Shown piece by piece: positions 26,122-36,358 of a stretch of DNA of 64,000 bases. Source of the DNA: Candidatus Petromonas tenebris (GTDB taxonomy: Bacteria > Bacillota > Clostridia > Peptostreptococcales > Caminicellaceae); NCBI GenBank assembly GCA_014236755.1, contig JACCKY010000024.1, positions 1 to 64,000 of the forward strand. Direction: 5' to 3'. Numbering within the stretch: the stretch's first letter is position 1; each line of letters opens with the position of its first letter. The notes below the pieces were generated by a model that saw only the letters and a list, made by a program, of their open reading frames with translations, was not told where the DNA came from and did not search any database. The translations under genes were made by a program, and so were the position numbers.

Positions 26122-27159
26122 ATGAAAAAAATCACTGCATTAATTTTAATAGTAGCTTTATTTACATTAATGTTTACGGGCTGCATCCCAAAAGCACAAA
26201 CAGAGCAGCCAAAGCCTGAAAAAAAGTTAGAGGATAAATCTGAGAATAAAGAGGACATACCAGAAGAAACTGAAAAAATTGCTCTAAGATCTGTTGTTCT
26301 ATCAGGCACAACAGCAATGAGTATGGCCAAAATTTTAAAGGAAAAACCGGCTATATTTAAAAGTGAAATTGAACATGAAATAATAAAGGCTCCAGATTTG
26401 ATGGCAGCTAAGATTATATCAGGGGAGGCTGACTTTGCAGTAATACCTACTAACCTTGCTGCGAAGCTATACAATAAAGGTGTACCCTATAAATTAGCTG
26501 CTTCAACTGTATGGGGAGTACTATATGTAACTAGTAGTGAAAATATTGACGGTTGGGAAGGTTTAAAGGGTAAAGAAATATATACCATAGGTAAGGGATT
26601 AACTCCTGACATATTATTCAGATATCTTCTTAAAGAAAATGGACTTGACCCGGAAAAGGATGTAAAATTGATTTACTTGCCTTCTCCACAGGAATTAGCA
26701 CAAACCTTGATTTCAGAAAAGGGTAAAGTGGGCATAGTACCAGAGCCTATGCTTACAGCAGTACTTATGAAGAATCAAAATTTCAATATCTACATAGACC
26801 TTCAGGAGGAGTGGAAAAAAACCACAGGTATAGACAGTTATCCACAGACTTCACTTATAATAAAAAATGAAATAATAGAAAAATATCCAAATATAATAGA
26901 TGAATTTCTCACAAAATATGAAGAAAGTATAAACTGGGTAAATGAAAATAAAGCTGATGCAGGAGAAGTTATAGAAACTTTAAATATTGGACTTAAGGCA
27001 AAAATTGCCGAAAAATCAATTCCAGGAAGCAACTTGAAATATGTAGATGCTCAAGAAGCCAGACCTGCTGTTGAAAAGTTCTTAAAGGTACTTATGGACT
27101 TTTCAGCTGATTCAATAGGAGGAAAGCTTCCAGATGAAAATTTCTACCTACAAAGATAA
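26122..27159 (+). CDS. ABC transporter substrate-binding lipoprotein (NMT1/SsuA-like)
   Basis: A lipoprotein signal peptide (MKKITALILIVALFTLMFTGC) leads into a charged linker rich in Lys and Glu. An NMT1/SsuA-like periplasmic-binding fold follows: GTTAMSMAKILKEKP, ADFAVIPTNLAAKLYNKG and WEGLKGKEIYTIGKGLTPDILFRYL. The start is ATG 26122 after AAAAGGAGGAG; a longer frame from 25993 is not supported. It overlaps the permease gene by 26 nt. The family carries sulfonates, nitrate, pyrimidines and other small molecules; the Fur-type box upstream hints at metal-related control, but the ligand is unknown. Confidence 0.82.
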   Translation: MKKITALILIVALFTLMFTGCIPKAQTEQPKPEKKLEDKSENKEDIPEETEKIALRSVVLSGTTAMSMAKILKEKPAIFKSEIEHEIIKAPDLMAAKIISGEADFAVIPTNLAAKLYNKGVPYKLAASTVWGVLYVTSSENIDGWEGLKGKEIYTIGKGLTPDILFRYLLKENGLDPEKDVKLIYLPSPQELAQTLISEKGKVGIVPEPMLTAVLMKNQNFNIYIDLQEEWKKTTGIDSYPQTSLIIKNEIIEKYPNIIDEFLTKYEESINWVNENKADAGEVIETLNIGLKAKIAEKSIPGSNLKYVDAQEARPAVEKFLKVLMDFSADSIGGKLPDENFYLQR

Positions 27160-27886
27160 ACTCTATGCAATCCTTTCCATAGTATTCTTAATAATACTAT
27201 GGAAAGGTTTATCTATTTTTATTGGATGGGAGATTATTTTACCAACCCCTGAGGTAACCTTGAAAAAACTGATAGAAATTATGAAAAGTGAATCATTTTT
27301 TATAGCAGTATACAATACTGTAATGAGGAGTTTGATTGGTTTTTTTATAGCCCTGTTTTTGGCTGCTGTTATTGGGACACTTGCAGGAATCTTTAAACCG
27401 ATGTATTATCTATTTAGTCCGTTAATGAACATCATAAAAGCTACTCCTACTATTGCTATTATTCTTTTGGCCCTTATATGGCTTGGATCAGAGGGTACAC
27501 CTATTTTAGTAGGCTTTCTTATTATATTTCCTATTTTATACTCAAACATCGTAGAAGGCATACATAACGTAGATTCTGACCTTATAGTAATGGCAACTAT
27601 GTATAAGGTTAAAAGATGGAGAATCATTAAGGAACTGTATTTTCCCTCCATATTATCATATCTGATGGCAGGGGCATCAACTGCCCTGGGATTGAATCTA
27701 AAGGTAGTGATTGCAGCTGAAGTGCTTAGTCAATCTGCAGTATCCATAGGTGAAGGGATGCAGTTTGAGAAGATAGCCTTAAACACGGCAGGGGTATTTT
27801 CATGGACAATTGTGGCTATCATAATCTCTTCACTTTTTGATTATTCATTGAAGGGCCTTCACAAGAAAATGGAAAAGTGGAAGTGA
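27134..27886 (+). CDS. ABC transporter permease (SsuC/TauC type)
   Basis: The 250-residue inner membrane protein has about six helices and the BPD_transp_1 cytoplasmic loop VMATMYKVKRWRIIKELYFPSILSYLMAGASTALGLN, the EAA-type motif contacting the ATPase. It starts within the lipoprotein gene behind AGGAGGAAAG and ends 4 nt before the ATPase gene. Together with its neighbours it forms one complete importer. Confidence 0.88.
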   Translation: MKISTYKDKLYAILSIVFLIILWKGLSIFIGWEIILPTPEVTLKKLIEIMKSESFFIAVYNTVMRSLIGFFIALFLAAVIGTLAGIFKPMYYLFSPLMNIIKATPTIAIILLALIWLGSEGTPILVGFLIIFPILYSNIVEGIHNVDSDLIVMATMYKVKRWRIIKELYFPSILSYLMAGASTALGLNLKVVIAAEVLSQSAVSIGEGMQFEKIALNTAGVFSWTIVAIIISSLFDYSLKGLHKKMEKWK

Positions 27887-27890
27887 AAAT

Positions 27891-28604
27891 ATGAGCTATA
27901 AAATAAGTAATATTCATAAAAAATTTGGACAGCTTTATGTATTAAAGAACTTGACAATGGAAGTGAATGAAAAAAGGATTATTTCCATCCTAGGACCTTC
28001 AGGATGCGGTAAAACTACTCTGTTGAATATAATATCCGGTATGATAAAACCGGATAAGGGAGAGATGATTGGGTTTAATAATAAAAGAATCAGCTATTTA
28101 TTTCAGGAACCAAGGCTGATGAAGTGGAAAACAGTAGAGGAAAACATTGATTTTGTATTAAAGGATAAGATGTCTAAAGAAAAAAGAAGGGAAACAATAA
28201 AAAAGTATTTAGATATAGTGGATCTGTGGGAGTATAGAAACTTTTACCCAAATAGGTTAAGTGGAGGCATGAAGCAGAGAGTGGCCATAGCCAGGGCTTT
28301 TGCCTATCCTTCTGATATACTTTTAATGGATGAACCCTTTAAATCATTAGATCTCGAATTAAAGCTGGGACTGATAAATTGCTTTATAGACCTTTGGGAA
28401 ATAGATCACCGTACCGTCTTCTTCGTTACCCATGATGTTCATGCAGCATTAATACTGGGAGATGAAATATATATACTAAGTCAAAAACCCACAAAGGTAA
28501 AGGAAAAAATAATAAATGAGATTCCCCACAAAGATAGAAGCCTGAAAAATAAATATATAATTTCACTTGAAGAAAAGCTATATAAGATGTTTTCCAGGTT
28601 TTAA
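27891..28604 (+). CDS. ABC transporter ATPase (SsuB/TauB type)
   Basis: The 237-residue ATPase contains Walker A GPSGCGKTTLLNIISG near residue 34, a Q-loop LFQEPRLMKWKTVEEN near residue 67, the signature LSGGMKQRVAIARAF near residue 124, Walker B DILLMDEPFKSLD near residue 144 and the switch histidine in FFVTHDVHAA near residue 181. It is the last gene of the importer operon. A palindromic repeat and a hairpin follow. Confidence 0.92.
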   Translation: MSYKISNIHKKFGQLYVLKNLTMEVNEKRIISILGPSGCGKTTLLNIISGMIKPDKGEMIGFNNKRISYLFQEPRLMKWKTVEENIDFVLKDKMSKEKRRETIKKYLDIVDLWEYRNFYPNRLSGGMKQRVAIARAFAYPSDILLMDEPFKSLDLELKLGLINCFIDLWEIDHRTVFFVTHDVHAALILGDEIYILSQKPTKVKEKIINEIPHKDRSLKNKYIISLEEKLYKMFSRF

Positions 28605-28630
28605 CTAAGGTTACTTACTCAGCTAGTTTC

Positions 28631-28752
28631 TTATAAATATCCTTCAATAATCCTCTTCAGGCTCCGTAGAAGACCTGTTTTAATAAAAAAAATTAGAGAT
28701 AAAAACAGCTCTTCAAAGTCGCTTCAGAGAAAACATTGAAGGATATTTAAAG
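28631..28752 (+). repeat. Palindromic dispersed repeat, copy 2
   Basis: AAATATCCTTCAAT at 28635-28648 is mirrored by ATTGAAGGATATTT at 28735-28748. The interior (CTTCAAAGTCGCTTCAGAGAAAAC) resembles CTTCAAAATCGCTCAGAAGAAAAC in the copy at 53560-53700. The left half recurs inverted at 44173-44222. There is no coding capacity. Confidence 0.75.
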
Positions 28753-28804
28753 CCATACTGTTTGTTAGATTTACTAGCACAAGAGATTAAGTTTTTAATT
28801 ATAG

Positions 28805-28836
28805 AAGAGCCTCACATTTATAAATGTGGGGCTTAA
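28805..28836 (+). terminator. Hairpin between the ABC operon and the DUF2325 gene
   Basis: AGCCTCACATTTATAAATGTGGGGCTT is a nearly continuous palindrome. Only a weak A/T tail follows, so termination strength is uncertain. Confidence 0.55.
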
Positions 28837-28909
28837 ATATATTAGTCAATTAACGAGACAGTTTAATCTTGACAAACAAGTGACATATTTGCTAAAATAT
28901 AGATGAAAA

Positions 28910-28924
28910 TGATAATTATTATCA
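28910..28924 (+). promoter_or_regulatory. Perfect Fur-type box upstream of the DUF2325 gene
   Basis: TGATAATTATTATCA is a perfect 15-bp palindrome identical to the Fur consensus core. It is 19 bp before the start codon at 28944. TTGACA at 28869-28874 and TAAAAT at 28893-28898 form a plausible promoter just upstream (18-bp spacer). Confidence 0.75.
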
Positions 28925-28943
28925 AATAAAAGGAGAGGTTTTA

Positions 28944-29285
28944 ATGAGTGTTGTTATTGTTGGAGGACATGAAAGAATGGAAAGAATATATAAAGATACA
29001 GGTAAAAAGCATGGATGTAAGGTAAAGGTTTTTACTAAGATGGAAAGAGATTTTCACAAGCGTATAGGTAATCCGGACTACATATTGATGTTTACTGACG
29101 TTACGTCCCATAAACTGGTTAACACGGCTCTTAAAATATCTAAGAAAAAGAACATACCTAACCTAAGACTTCATAACAGCAGTCTTCAGACATTGGAAAA
29201 AGCATTGGAGCAGGTAAAAGGCTTGAATGTGAAATTATCAGATGTTAGAGATCTAGAAGAAGCTATTTTAAGATATTGGTACTAA
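28944..29285 (+). CDS. DUF2325 family protein
   Basis: The 113-residue protein begins SVVIVGGHERMERIYKDTGKKHG, and later has DYILMFTDVTSHKLVNTALK and the LHNSSLQTLEKALEQV helix, the pattern of DUF2325. The GGHERM opening resembles a Rossmann-like nucleotide site. Function is not established. The perfect Fur-type box right before it, and the metal-binding lipoprotein after it, suggest a role in metal homeostasis. A terminator follows at 29315-29353. Confidence 0.78.
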   Translation: MSVVIVGGHERMERIYKDTGKKHGCKVKVFTKMERDFHKRIGNPDYILMFTDVTSHKLVNTALKISKKKNIPNLRLHNSSLQTLEKALEQVKGLNVKLSDVRDLEEAILRYWY

Positions 29286-29314
29286 AAAAGTTAATAGAGC
29301 TGAATCATAAAATT

Positions 29315-29355
29315 TTAAATTCTTAGGTCTAGTGACTTAGGAATTTTTATTTTCG
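29315..29355 (+). terminator. Terminator after the DUF2325 gene
   Basis: AAATTCTTAGGTC-TAGT-GACTTAGGAATTTTTATTTT is a 12-bp stem with G-U pairs and a T-rich tail. Confidence 0.75.
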
Positions 29356-29521
29356 AAATTATGAAAGATATTGAAGAAATTATTGAAATATTGACGAAAT
29401 ATAAAGAATAGAATATAATGCAAAAATAAATAATTATTAGTTTAGAGCAAGAGTGAAAGGGTTAATATTAAACTATAGTCCTTGTATATAAACGATTGGA
29501 TTGAAGAGAGGAGTATTAACT

Positions 29522-30478
29522 GTGAAGAGAAAAATTTTCAGTATTTTTCTAGTTATGATAATGTTAGTTGCTGGAGCCTGTAGTATACAACAAAGACCTC
29601 AGACTAGTGCTGAAGAAAGAGATGGCAAATTATTGGTCTATGCAAGTATATATCCTATGTACGATTTTGCCCAGAAAATAGGTGGTGATAAGATAGATTT
29701 GAGAATGATGGTGCCACCGGGAGCGGAGCCCCACGATTGGGAACCAACTGCAAAGCTCATGGCTCAGATGGAGAAGGCAGATGTATTTATATATAATGGA
29801 GTAAATATGGAAATGTGGGCTGACAAGCTTGTAAAGTCTATAAGTAGTGAAAAGTTGAAAGTTGTTGAAGCCTCTAGTGGAGTAAGTCTGATTAAGCTTG
29901 AAGACCATGAAGAAGGGGAATATGGTAAGCATGAAGGAGAAGAAGATAACCATGGTGATTATGACCCCCATGTTTGGCTTGACCCCATGAGGGCTTTAAA
30001 GCAGGCTGAAAATATTAAAAATGCCTTTGTTGCCGCTGATGAAGAGAACATGGAATTTTATGAAAGTAATTTCAATGAATTTGCAAACAAGTTAAGAGAA
30101 TTGGATCAAAAATACAGAGAAGAATTAAAGGACAGGAAACTAAATGAAATAGTGGTTGCCCATGCTGCTTTCGGATATTTGGCTGACAGATACGGCCTTG
30201 AGCAAATAAGCGTTTCGGGGCTAACTCCCCAGGAGGAACCTAGTGCAGCTAAGATGGCTCAAATAACAGAGCTTGTAAGGGAGCATGGAATAAAATATAT
30301 ATTCTTTGAGACCCTGACAAGTCCCAAGCTGGCTAAGGTTATAGCTAATGAAACAGGAGCTAAGACAGCTGTTCTCAATCCTGTTGGAGGATTGACCAAG
30401 GATGAAATAGAGGAAGGAAAAGGATATATATCCATTATGGAAGATAATCTGGAAATTCTTAAGAAAGCATTATACTAG
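29522..30478 (+). CDS. Zinc/manganese ABC transporter binding lipoprotein (ZnuA family)
   Basis: A lipoprotein signal ending at VAGAC leads into a cluster A-I metal-binding protein: YASIYPMYDFAQKIGG, then PPGAEPHDWEPTAK with the first metal histidine near residue 70. A His/Glu-rich loop (HEEGEYGKHEGEEDNHGDYD, about residues 136-155) follows, then DPHVWLDPMRA, VVAHAAFGYLADRYG with the third histidine, and FFETLTSPKLA. This is the ZnuA type by its charged loop. GTG 29522 after GAGAGGAGTATTAA is preferred to TTG 29501. No permease or ATPase gene is next to it, so it must use partners elsewhere. Confidence 0.87.
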   Translation: MKRKIFSIFLVMIMLVAGACSIQQRPQTSAEERDGKLLVYASIYPMYDFAQKIGGDKIDLRMMVPPGAEPHDWEPTAKLMAQMEKADVFIYNGVNMEMWADKLVKSISSEKLKVVEASSGVSLIKLEDHEEGEYGKHEGEEDNHGDYDPHVWLDPMRALKQAENIKNAFVAADEENMEFYESNFNEFANKLRELDQKYREELKDRKLNEIVVAHAAFGYLADRYGLEQISVSGLTPQEEPSAAKMAQITELVREHGIKYIFFETLTSPKLAKVIANETGAKTAVLNPVGGLTKDEIEEGKGYISIMEDNLEILKKALY

Positions 30479-30589
30479 AACATATAAAGGACTTCAATAC
30501 TATATTATGGTAATGAGTTCTTTTCTTTTTACTTCCATTTTTAGGGTCTTTCCTAGTGTTCGTCACCCGTTAACTGTCACCTATTTATT

Positions 30590-30705
30590 ATGAGCGGTCA
30601 GCAGTTAGCTGTTAGCCTTTTTAATATTTAACTGGTAAAAGTTTGTAATTTCTTGCATCCCTTGAATTTACTTTGTTTTATACCTGCAATTTTTTTCAAA
30701 AAATG
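30590..30705. repeat. Dispersed repeat, inverted copy of 115-235
   Basis: It contains GGTCAGCAGTTAGCTGTTAGC, CTGGTAAAAGTTTGTAATTT and CATCCCTTGAATTTACTTTG, all matching the reverse complement of 115-235. The preceding 30 to 50 bases (TTCGTCACCCGTTAACTGTCACC) belong to the degenerate oligomer-repeat style also seen at 17740. Confidence 0.8.
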
Positions 30706-30715
30706 TTTAATAAAA

Positions 30716-30760
30716 TGGAACCCAAAGTGTAATCACTTTGGGGGTTGTTGTTTTTTGTAA
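30716..30760. terminator. Terminator of the DUF4013-type gene
   Basis: AACCCAAAGTG-TAAT-CACTTTGGGGGTT forms an 11-bp stem. GTTGTTTTTTG follows rightward and a T-rich CATTTTATT follows leftward. It lies just beyond the stop of the leftward gene at 30773. An almost identical copy is at 44020-44060. Confidence 0.75.
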
Positions 30761-30772
30761 ACAGCTGCTTTT

Positions 30773-31618
30773 TTATTCGTAACTAATAATTTCATCATGA
30801 ATAAATTCGTTGTCTTCCAGGTGGTTATTGTTACGATCATCATAAATAACAAAGAAAAGCACATCAAAAAATAATGCAGAAATAGCCTTGATTATTGAAA
30901 CAATAATTGCAAATACTCCCATTGCACCTAAATTAAAGGAGGAAAAGGGCATATTAAAATTCAAAAATCCGCCAAAATTTATTGTATTGTTTGGACGTCT
31001 ATTGTTCACATTGTTATTTCCAGTAAATATTCCCTTGATTATATTTACTATCAAAATAAACCAGAAATGCTTTTTAACAAAGGAGAAGCTTTTACCAATA
31101 GATTCAGTGGACTTGCAGTCTTCATAGACTAGGATAGTCTGCCAAAAGCTTATAAAAAAACCTAAGATTACTAGGGGAACTATTAAAATGATAAGTAAAA
31201 ATGCCCTAGATCCCAATCCCATAGCAATAGGTATTATTATCAAACCAGCTAATATTAATGAGCCAAAAATGATAAGATGGCCTAAAAATAATTTTCCGGT
31301 ATATTTTTTTACACCGATTTTGAAATCGTCCATATCAGTTTGTCCGTTTATAACTACCTGTTTAATCATGTTAAATTTTCCTGCTGAGATAAGTAGTTGA
31401 AGTACAGCAATGGTAATGACCATTAGTATAAGTATTATTATATTGGGGCCTAGCATGTTTTTGGGAAATGTAAAGCTCATGGAGTACATGCCAAAGAAAA
31501 CAAGGGCCATAGGTATAAGCATGACTAAGAAGCTTAGTAAAATAGGAACAAATAATATTGGATTATCTGAGATAGATCTGAAACTTTTCTTGAAATAAAT
31601 TCCAAAGTTTTCAAACAT
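30773..31618 (-). CDS. Multi-pass membrane protein, DUF4013-like
   Basis: A 281-residue protein with about six hydrophobic segments: near residues 23-50, 52-76, 108-132, 135-160, 180-196 and 228-258. It opens with MFENFGIYFKKSFRSISDNPILFVPILLSF, a layout common in DUF4013 or similar integral membrane proteins of Clostridia. A YEDCKSTESIGKSFSFVKKHFWFILI segment precedes the last part. No catalytic motif is seen. Start ATG 31618 follows AGGAGGATATTT. The last codons and its terminator are duplicated at 44017-44172. Function unknown. Confidence 0.6.
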   Translation of the reverse strand: MFENFGIYFKKSFRSISDNPILFVPILLSFLVMLIPMALVFFGMYSMSFTFPKNMLGPNIIILILMVITIAVLQLLISAGKFNMIKQVVINGQTDMDDFKIGVKKYTGKLFLGHLIIFGSLILAGLIIIPIAMGLGSRAFLLIILIVPLVILGFFISFWQTILVYEDCKSTESIGKSFSFVKKHFWFILIVNIIKGIFTGNNNVNNRRPNNTINFGGFLNFNMPFSSFNLGAMGVFAIIVSIIKAISALFFDVLFFVIYDDRNNNHLEDNEFIHDEIISYE

Positions 31619-33328
<1,710 letters not shown>

Positions 33329-33403
33329 AACAATATATTATAACCAATTTAGTGATTTATATACTATAGATTAATTAAATTATTTAAAAAAATCAAAAAA
33401 TGC

Positions 33404-33433
33404 TTGAAAACGTATTCAAAATGAGTGTATAAT
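33404..33433 (+). promoter_or_regulatory. Uronate operon promoter with cre site
   Basis: TTGAAAACGTATTCAA (33404-33419) matches the CcpA cre consensus WTGNAARCGNWWWCAW at every position. Its first six bases also form a -35 (TTGAAA), with TATAAT at 33428-33433 after an 18-bp spacer. CcpA binding would therefore block RNA polymerase when preferred sugars are present. Confidence 0.8.
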
Positions 33434-33443
33434 ATAAATGTCA

Positions 33444-33459
33444 ATGCACACGTGTGCAT
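33444..33459. promoter_or_regulatory. 16-bp palindromic operator, probable LacI-regulator site
   Basis: ATGCACACGTGTGCAT is a perfect palindrome centred on CG, typical of LacI-family operators. It sits 10 bp downstream of the -10 box, over the expected transcription start, where a repressor would block initiation. Confidence 0.75.
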
Positions 33460-33497
33460 AAAAATTTTAATACGCTTTAGCTATTAAATAGTGTCTT

Positions 33498-33522
33498 TAA
33501 TTTAACATTTAATGTTAAATTA
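33498..33522. promoter_or_regulatory. Second palindrome in the uronate operon leader
   Basis: TAATTTAACAT-TTA-ATGTTAAATTA is an 11-bp perfect inverted repeat with a 3-nt centre. It lies between the operator and dctP. It could be a further binding site or a stabilising 5' hairpin. Confidence 0.5.
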
Positions 33523-33612
33523 ATAACAAATAAAAGGCACTGATTTAATAAATGGCAATAATTTTAAACATTGCCTAAAATCAAAGATATTAAAGGATAC
33601 GGAGGGATTAAA

Positions 33613-34632
33613 ATGAAAAAAACATTGTCGTTACTATTGGTTCTTGTAATTTCTTTAGGTCTAGTGGCCTGTGGAAGTGAAACTACTGGAAATGGCGGAG
33701 AAAAAACAGAAGAAGCAAAACAAGTAACATTAAAATTAGCGCACAACTTGAATGAGCAACATACTGTTCATCTGGCTTTAACAGAGTTTGCAAGATTAGC
33801 AGAAGAAAAATCAAATGGTCAAATCAAGGTTCAAATTTATCCTAATGGACAATTAGGTTCAGAATCACAAGTTTTAGAACAGCTTCAAGCTGGAGCAGTT
33901 GCTATGACAAAGGTATCTGCTGCTGCATTAACTACATACTCTGAAGGATATAATGCCTTTACATTACCGTATGTTTTTGCAGATGAAGACCATTATTTTA
34001 GAAGTATGGAGTCTGAAGCAGTACAAAATCTATACAACTCAACAACAGACAAAGGGTTTTTAGGACTTACATTCTATAACTCTGGAGCTCGTTCATTCTA
34101 TACAGTTGATAAACCAATATTAACTCCAGCAGACTTAAAGGGTGTAAAGATTCGTGTTATGGGATTTCAATCTCAAACAGATATGGTTGAAGCACTAGGT
34201 GGAACTCCTGTTGGTATGCCATATGGTGATGTTTATACATCTTTACAGTCAGGTGTTATAGATGGCGCTGAAAGTAATGAAACAGCACTTACAAATGGTA
34301 AGCATGGTGAGGTTGCAAAGCATTTTTCATATGATGAGCATACAAGAATTCCAGATATTCTTGTAATAAGCTCAAAGGTATGGAATTCTCTTACTGATGA
34401 GCAGAAGGATATCATTAAGGAAGCTGCAGTAGAATCAACTGAATATCACAAGTCATTATGGACTAAGGCTATTGCAGAAGCTAAAAAAGAAGCTAGCGAA
34501 GAAATGGGAGTAACCTTTTATGAAGTAGATAAAACTCCGTTTAGAAAAGCAGTTGAACCAATGCTAGAAGAATATGAAAACAAGTATCCAGAGGTTAAGA
34601 AATTACTAGAAGCTTTTAAAGAGTTAGAATAA
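33613..34632 (+). CDS. TRAP transporter solute-binding protein DctP
   Basis: A lipoprotein signal peptide ends at LGLVACG, then the DctP-family fold follows. LKLAHNLNEQHTVHLAL opens the mature part, then QIYPNGQLGSESQVLEQLQAGAVAM, the conserved GLTFYNSGARSFYT, and LKGVKIRVMGFQSQTDMVEALGGTPVGMPYGDVYTSLQSGVIDGAE. The start is ATG 33613 after GGAGGGATTAAA. A terminator-like hairpin follows the gene. Genes for glucuronate breakdown downstream suggest a hexuronate ligand. Confidence 0.93.
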   Translation: MKKTLSLLLVLVISLGLVACGSETTGNGGEKTEEAKQVTLKLAHNLNEQHTVHLALTEFARLAEEKSNGQIKVQIYPNGQLGSESQVLEQLQAGAVAMTKVSAAALTTYSEGYNAFTLPYVFADEDHYFRSMESEAVQNLYNSTTDKGFLGLTFYNSGARSFYTVDKPILTPADLKGVKIRVMGFQSQTDMVEALGGTPVGMPYGDVYTSLQSGVIDGAESNETALTNGKHGEVAKHFSYDEHTRIPDILVISSKVWNSLTDEQKDIIKEAAVESTEYHKSLWTKAIAEAKKEASEEMGVTFYEVDKTPFRKAVEPMLEEYENKYPEVKKLLEAFKELE

Positions 34633-34637
34633 TACGA

Positions 34638-34662
34638 ATCCTAGCTTATGCTAGGATTTTTA
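34638..34662 (+). terminator. Terminator or attenuator after dctP
   Basis: ATCCTAGC-TTAT-GCTAGGAT followed by TTTTTAATT is a perfect 8-bp stem with a T run. Partial termination would make more binding protein than membrane subunits. Confidence 0.8.
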
Positions 34663-34685
34663 ATTAAAGAAAAATGTGGGAAATT

Positions 34686-35834
34686 ATGTTATATCTAAAA
34701 ATTACCAAAATAAGAGACCTAATTAGTTTATGTGGCATTTGGAATTTTAAGCCTGATTACGAAAAAAAGGATTAAAAGAAAAGTGGTATAAAGATGGTTT
34801 GAAGAAATATCAATACATGCCAGTACTAGCTAGCTACAACGATATTACCACAGAAAGTAAGTTAAGAGATTTTGTTGGGGAGGTTTGGTACGAAAAAAGC
34901 GTTATAGTGCCAGAGGAATGGAAGAACAAAAAGCTTTTCATTAGAGTTGGCAGTGCCAGTCATAGTTCTAAAATATGGCTATGAATATTAGGGATTTCAA
35001 TCTACTTAAATAGATAAATGCAAATTCCTTTAGAACATTCCATTATCCTTATTCTGAGGAAATTTTAGATTTAGCAGATAAATATGGATTTGTCGTAATT
35101 GATGAAGTGCCTGCTATCGGTATGCTAGGGCAAGCAGTACCAGCAGTTGGAGAACTTGATGGAGTATTTAGAGAAGATAAAATAAATGATGCTACTTTAA
35201 AGGAGCATATAAGAATAACTAAGGAGTTAATAGCAAGGGATAAAAATCATCCATCTGTAGTAATGTGGTCATTGGCAAATGAAGCTTCTACCACAGAGGC
35301 AAAGGCTGGTGAGTTTTTTAAAAAACTTGTTGAAAAAACTAGAGAAATGGATGATAGACCTCTATTAAATGTTAATCTAATGCTCATTGAACCAGGAAAA
35401 TGTAATGTTTCTAAATTATTTGATGTAATAAGACTTAATTTATATTTTGGATGGTATTCAGAAAGAGGAGATATTAGCTCAGGTTCAAAACGACTTAAGA
35501 AGTGGCTTGAACAGTGGTATGAAATAGAGAAAAAGCCCATAATTATGACTGAATATGGTTACGATACTATACCAGGAATTCACAAACTGCCATCGATAAT
35601 GTTCAGTGAGGAATTTCAAGTAGAGTTTTTAAAGGCATATCATGATGTTTATGACCAACTACCCTTTATTATTGGAGAACAGGTTTGGAACTTTGCTGAT
35701 TTCATGACAGGACAGGATGTAGTGAGGATAGATGGAAATAAAAAGGTGTGTTCACAAGACAAAGACAGCCCAAAATGGCTGCCTATTATTTAAAGAATAG
35801 ATGGGAAAAAATTAGTAATTATTTTACTAAGTAA
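34686..35834 (+). pseudogene. uidA: Decayed beta-glucuronidase (GH2, UidA-type)
   Basis: Pieces in different frames match a GH2 beta-glucuronidase. They are LCGIWNFKPDYE (34740), ASYNDITTESKLRDFVGEVWYEKSV (about 34830), then a jump to NSFRTFHYPYSEEILDLADKYGFVVIDE (about 35025). An intact run 35107-35755 includes ELIARDKNHPSVVMWSLANEAS and IMTEYGYDTIPGIH. The catalytic acid/base (LANE) and nucleophile (TEYG) glutamates survive. Compared with the approximately 600-residue enzyme, about 220 codons are missing near 34990. Frames also break in an A run near 34768 and near 35745, after which VFTRQRQPKMAAYYLKNRWEK continues. The gene cannot make active enzyme. Confidence 0.9.
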
Positions 35835-35856
35835 TGGAGATCAAGGAGGTTAGAAT

Positions 35857-36333
35857 ATGGAAGGTTTAAAGAGGATGATGAATGTGGTTTTAGCTTATAT
35901 AACAGCATTTTTTTTAATAATTATGACAGTCTTAGTTGTTTGGCAGGTTTTTACTAGATATATACTAAACGACCCAAGTATATTTACTGAAGAATTAGTA
36001 AGGTTTATCTTAATATGGACCTCATTTTTAGGTGCTGCTTATGCATTTGGTACGAGACAACATATGGCATTAGTATTTTTAAAGGAAGGATTATCTGGAT
36101 CCAGTAAAAAGGTATTAATGGTGTTTATTGATTTTGTTATCTTAGCCTTTGCTATATTGATTCTAATAAAAGGTGGATATAATCTTGCATCTAATGTTAT
36201 GAGTATAAAGACGCCTATATTAGGAATTTCAAAGGGATTAGTATATATGATAGGACCGATTTCAGGTGTGATTATTGTGATTTATCAAATTATGAATATT
36301 GTAGAAGATTTTGAAATGATAGAGAACAAATAA
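35857..36333 (+). CDS. TRAP transporter small permease DctQ
   Basis: The 158-residue protein has four membrane helices (about residues 7-30, 44-65, 84-105 and 125-148). It carries the DctQ hallmark WQVFTRYILNDPSIFTEELVRFILIWTSFLGAAYAF. The start follows CAAGGAGGTTAGAAT. It is separated from dctP by the decayed beta-glucuronidase gene and is followed by dctM. Confidence 0.92.
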   Translation: MEGLKRMMNVVLAYITAFFLIIMTVLVVWQVFTRYILNDPSIFTEELVRFILIWTSFLGAAYAFGTRQHMALVFLKEGLSGSSKKVLMVFIDFVILAFAILILIKGGYNLASNVMSIKTPILGISKGLVYMIGPISGVIIVIYQIMNIVEDFEMIENK

Positions 36334-36358
36334 AAATGGTTGAAAGGGAGTGTAAAAA

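Noticed and set aside
33590-33612. AGGATACGG before dctP, like the GATAC operator
   Set aside because: Only nine bases match, there is no second half-site, and the stretch is simply the region around the GGAGGG ribosome site.
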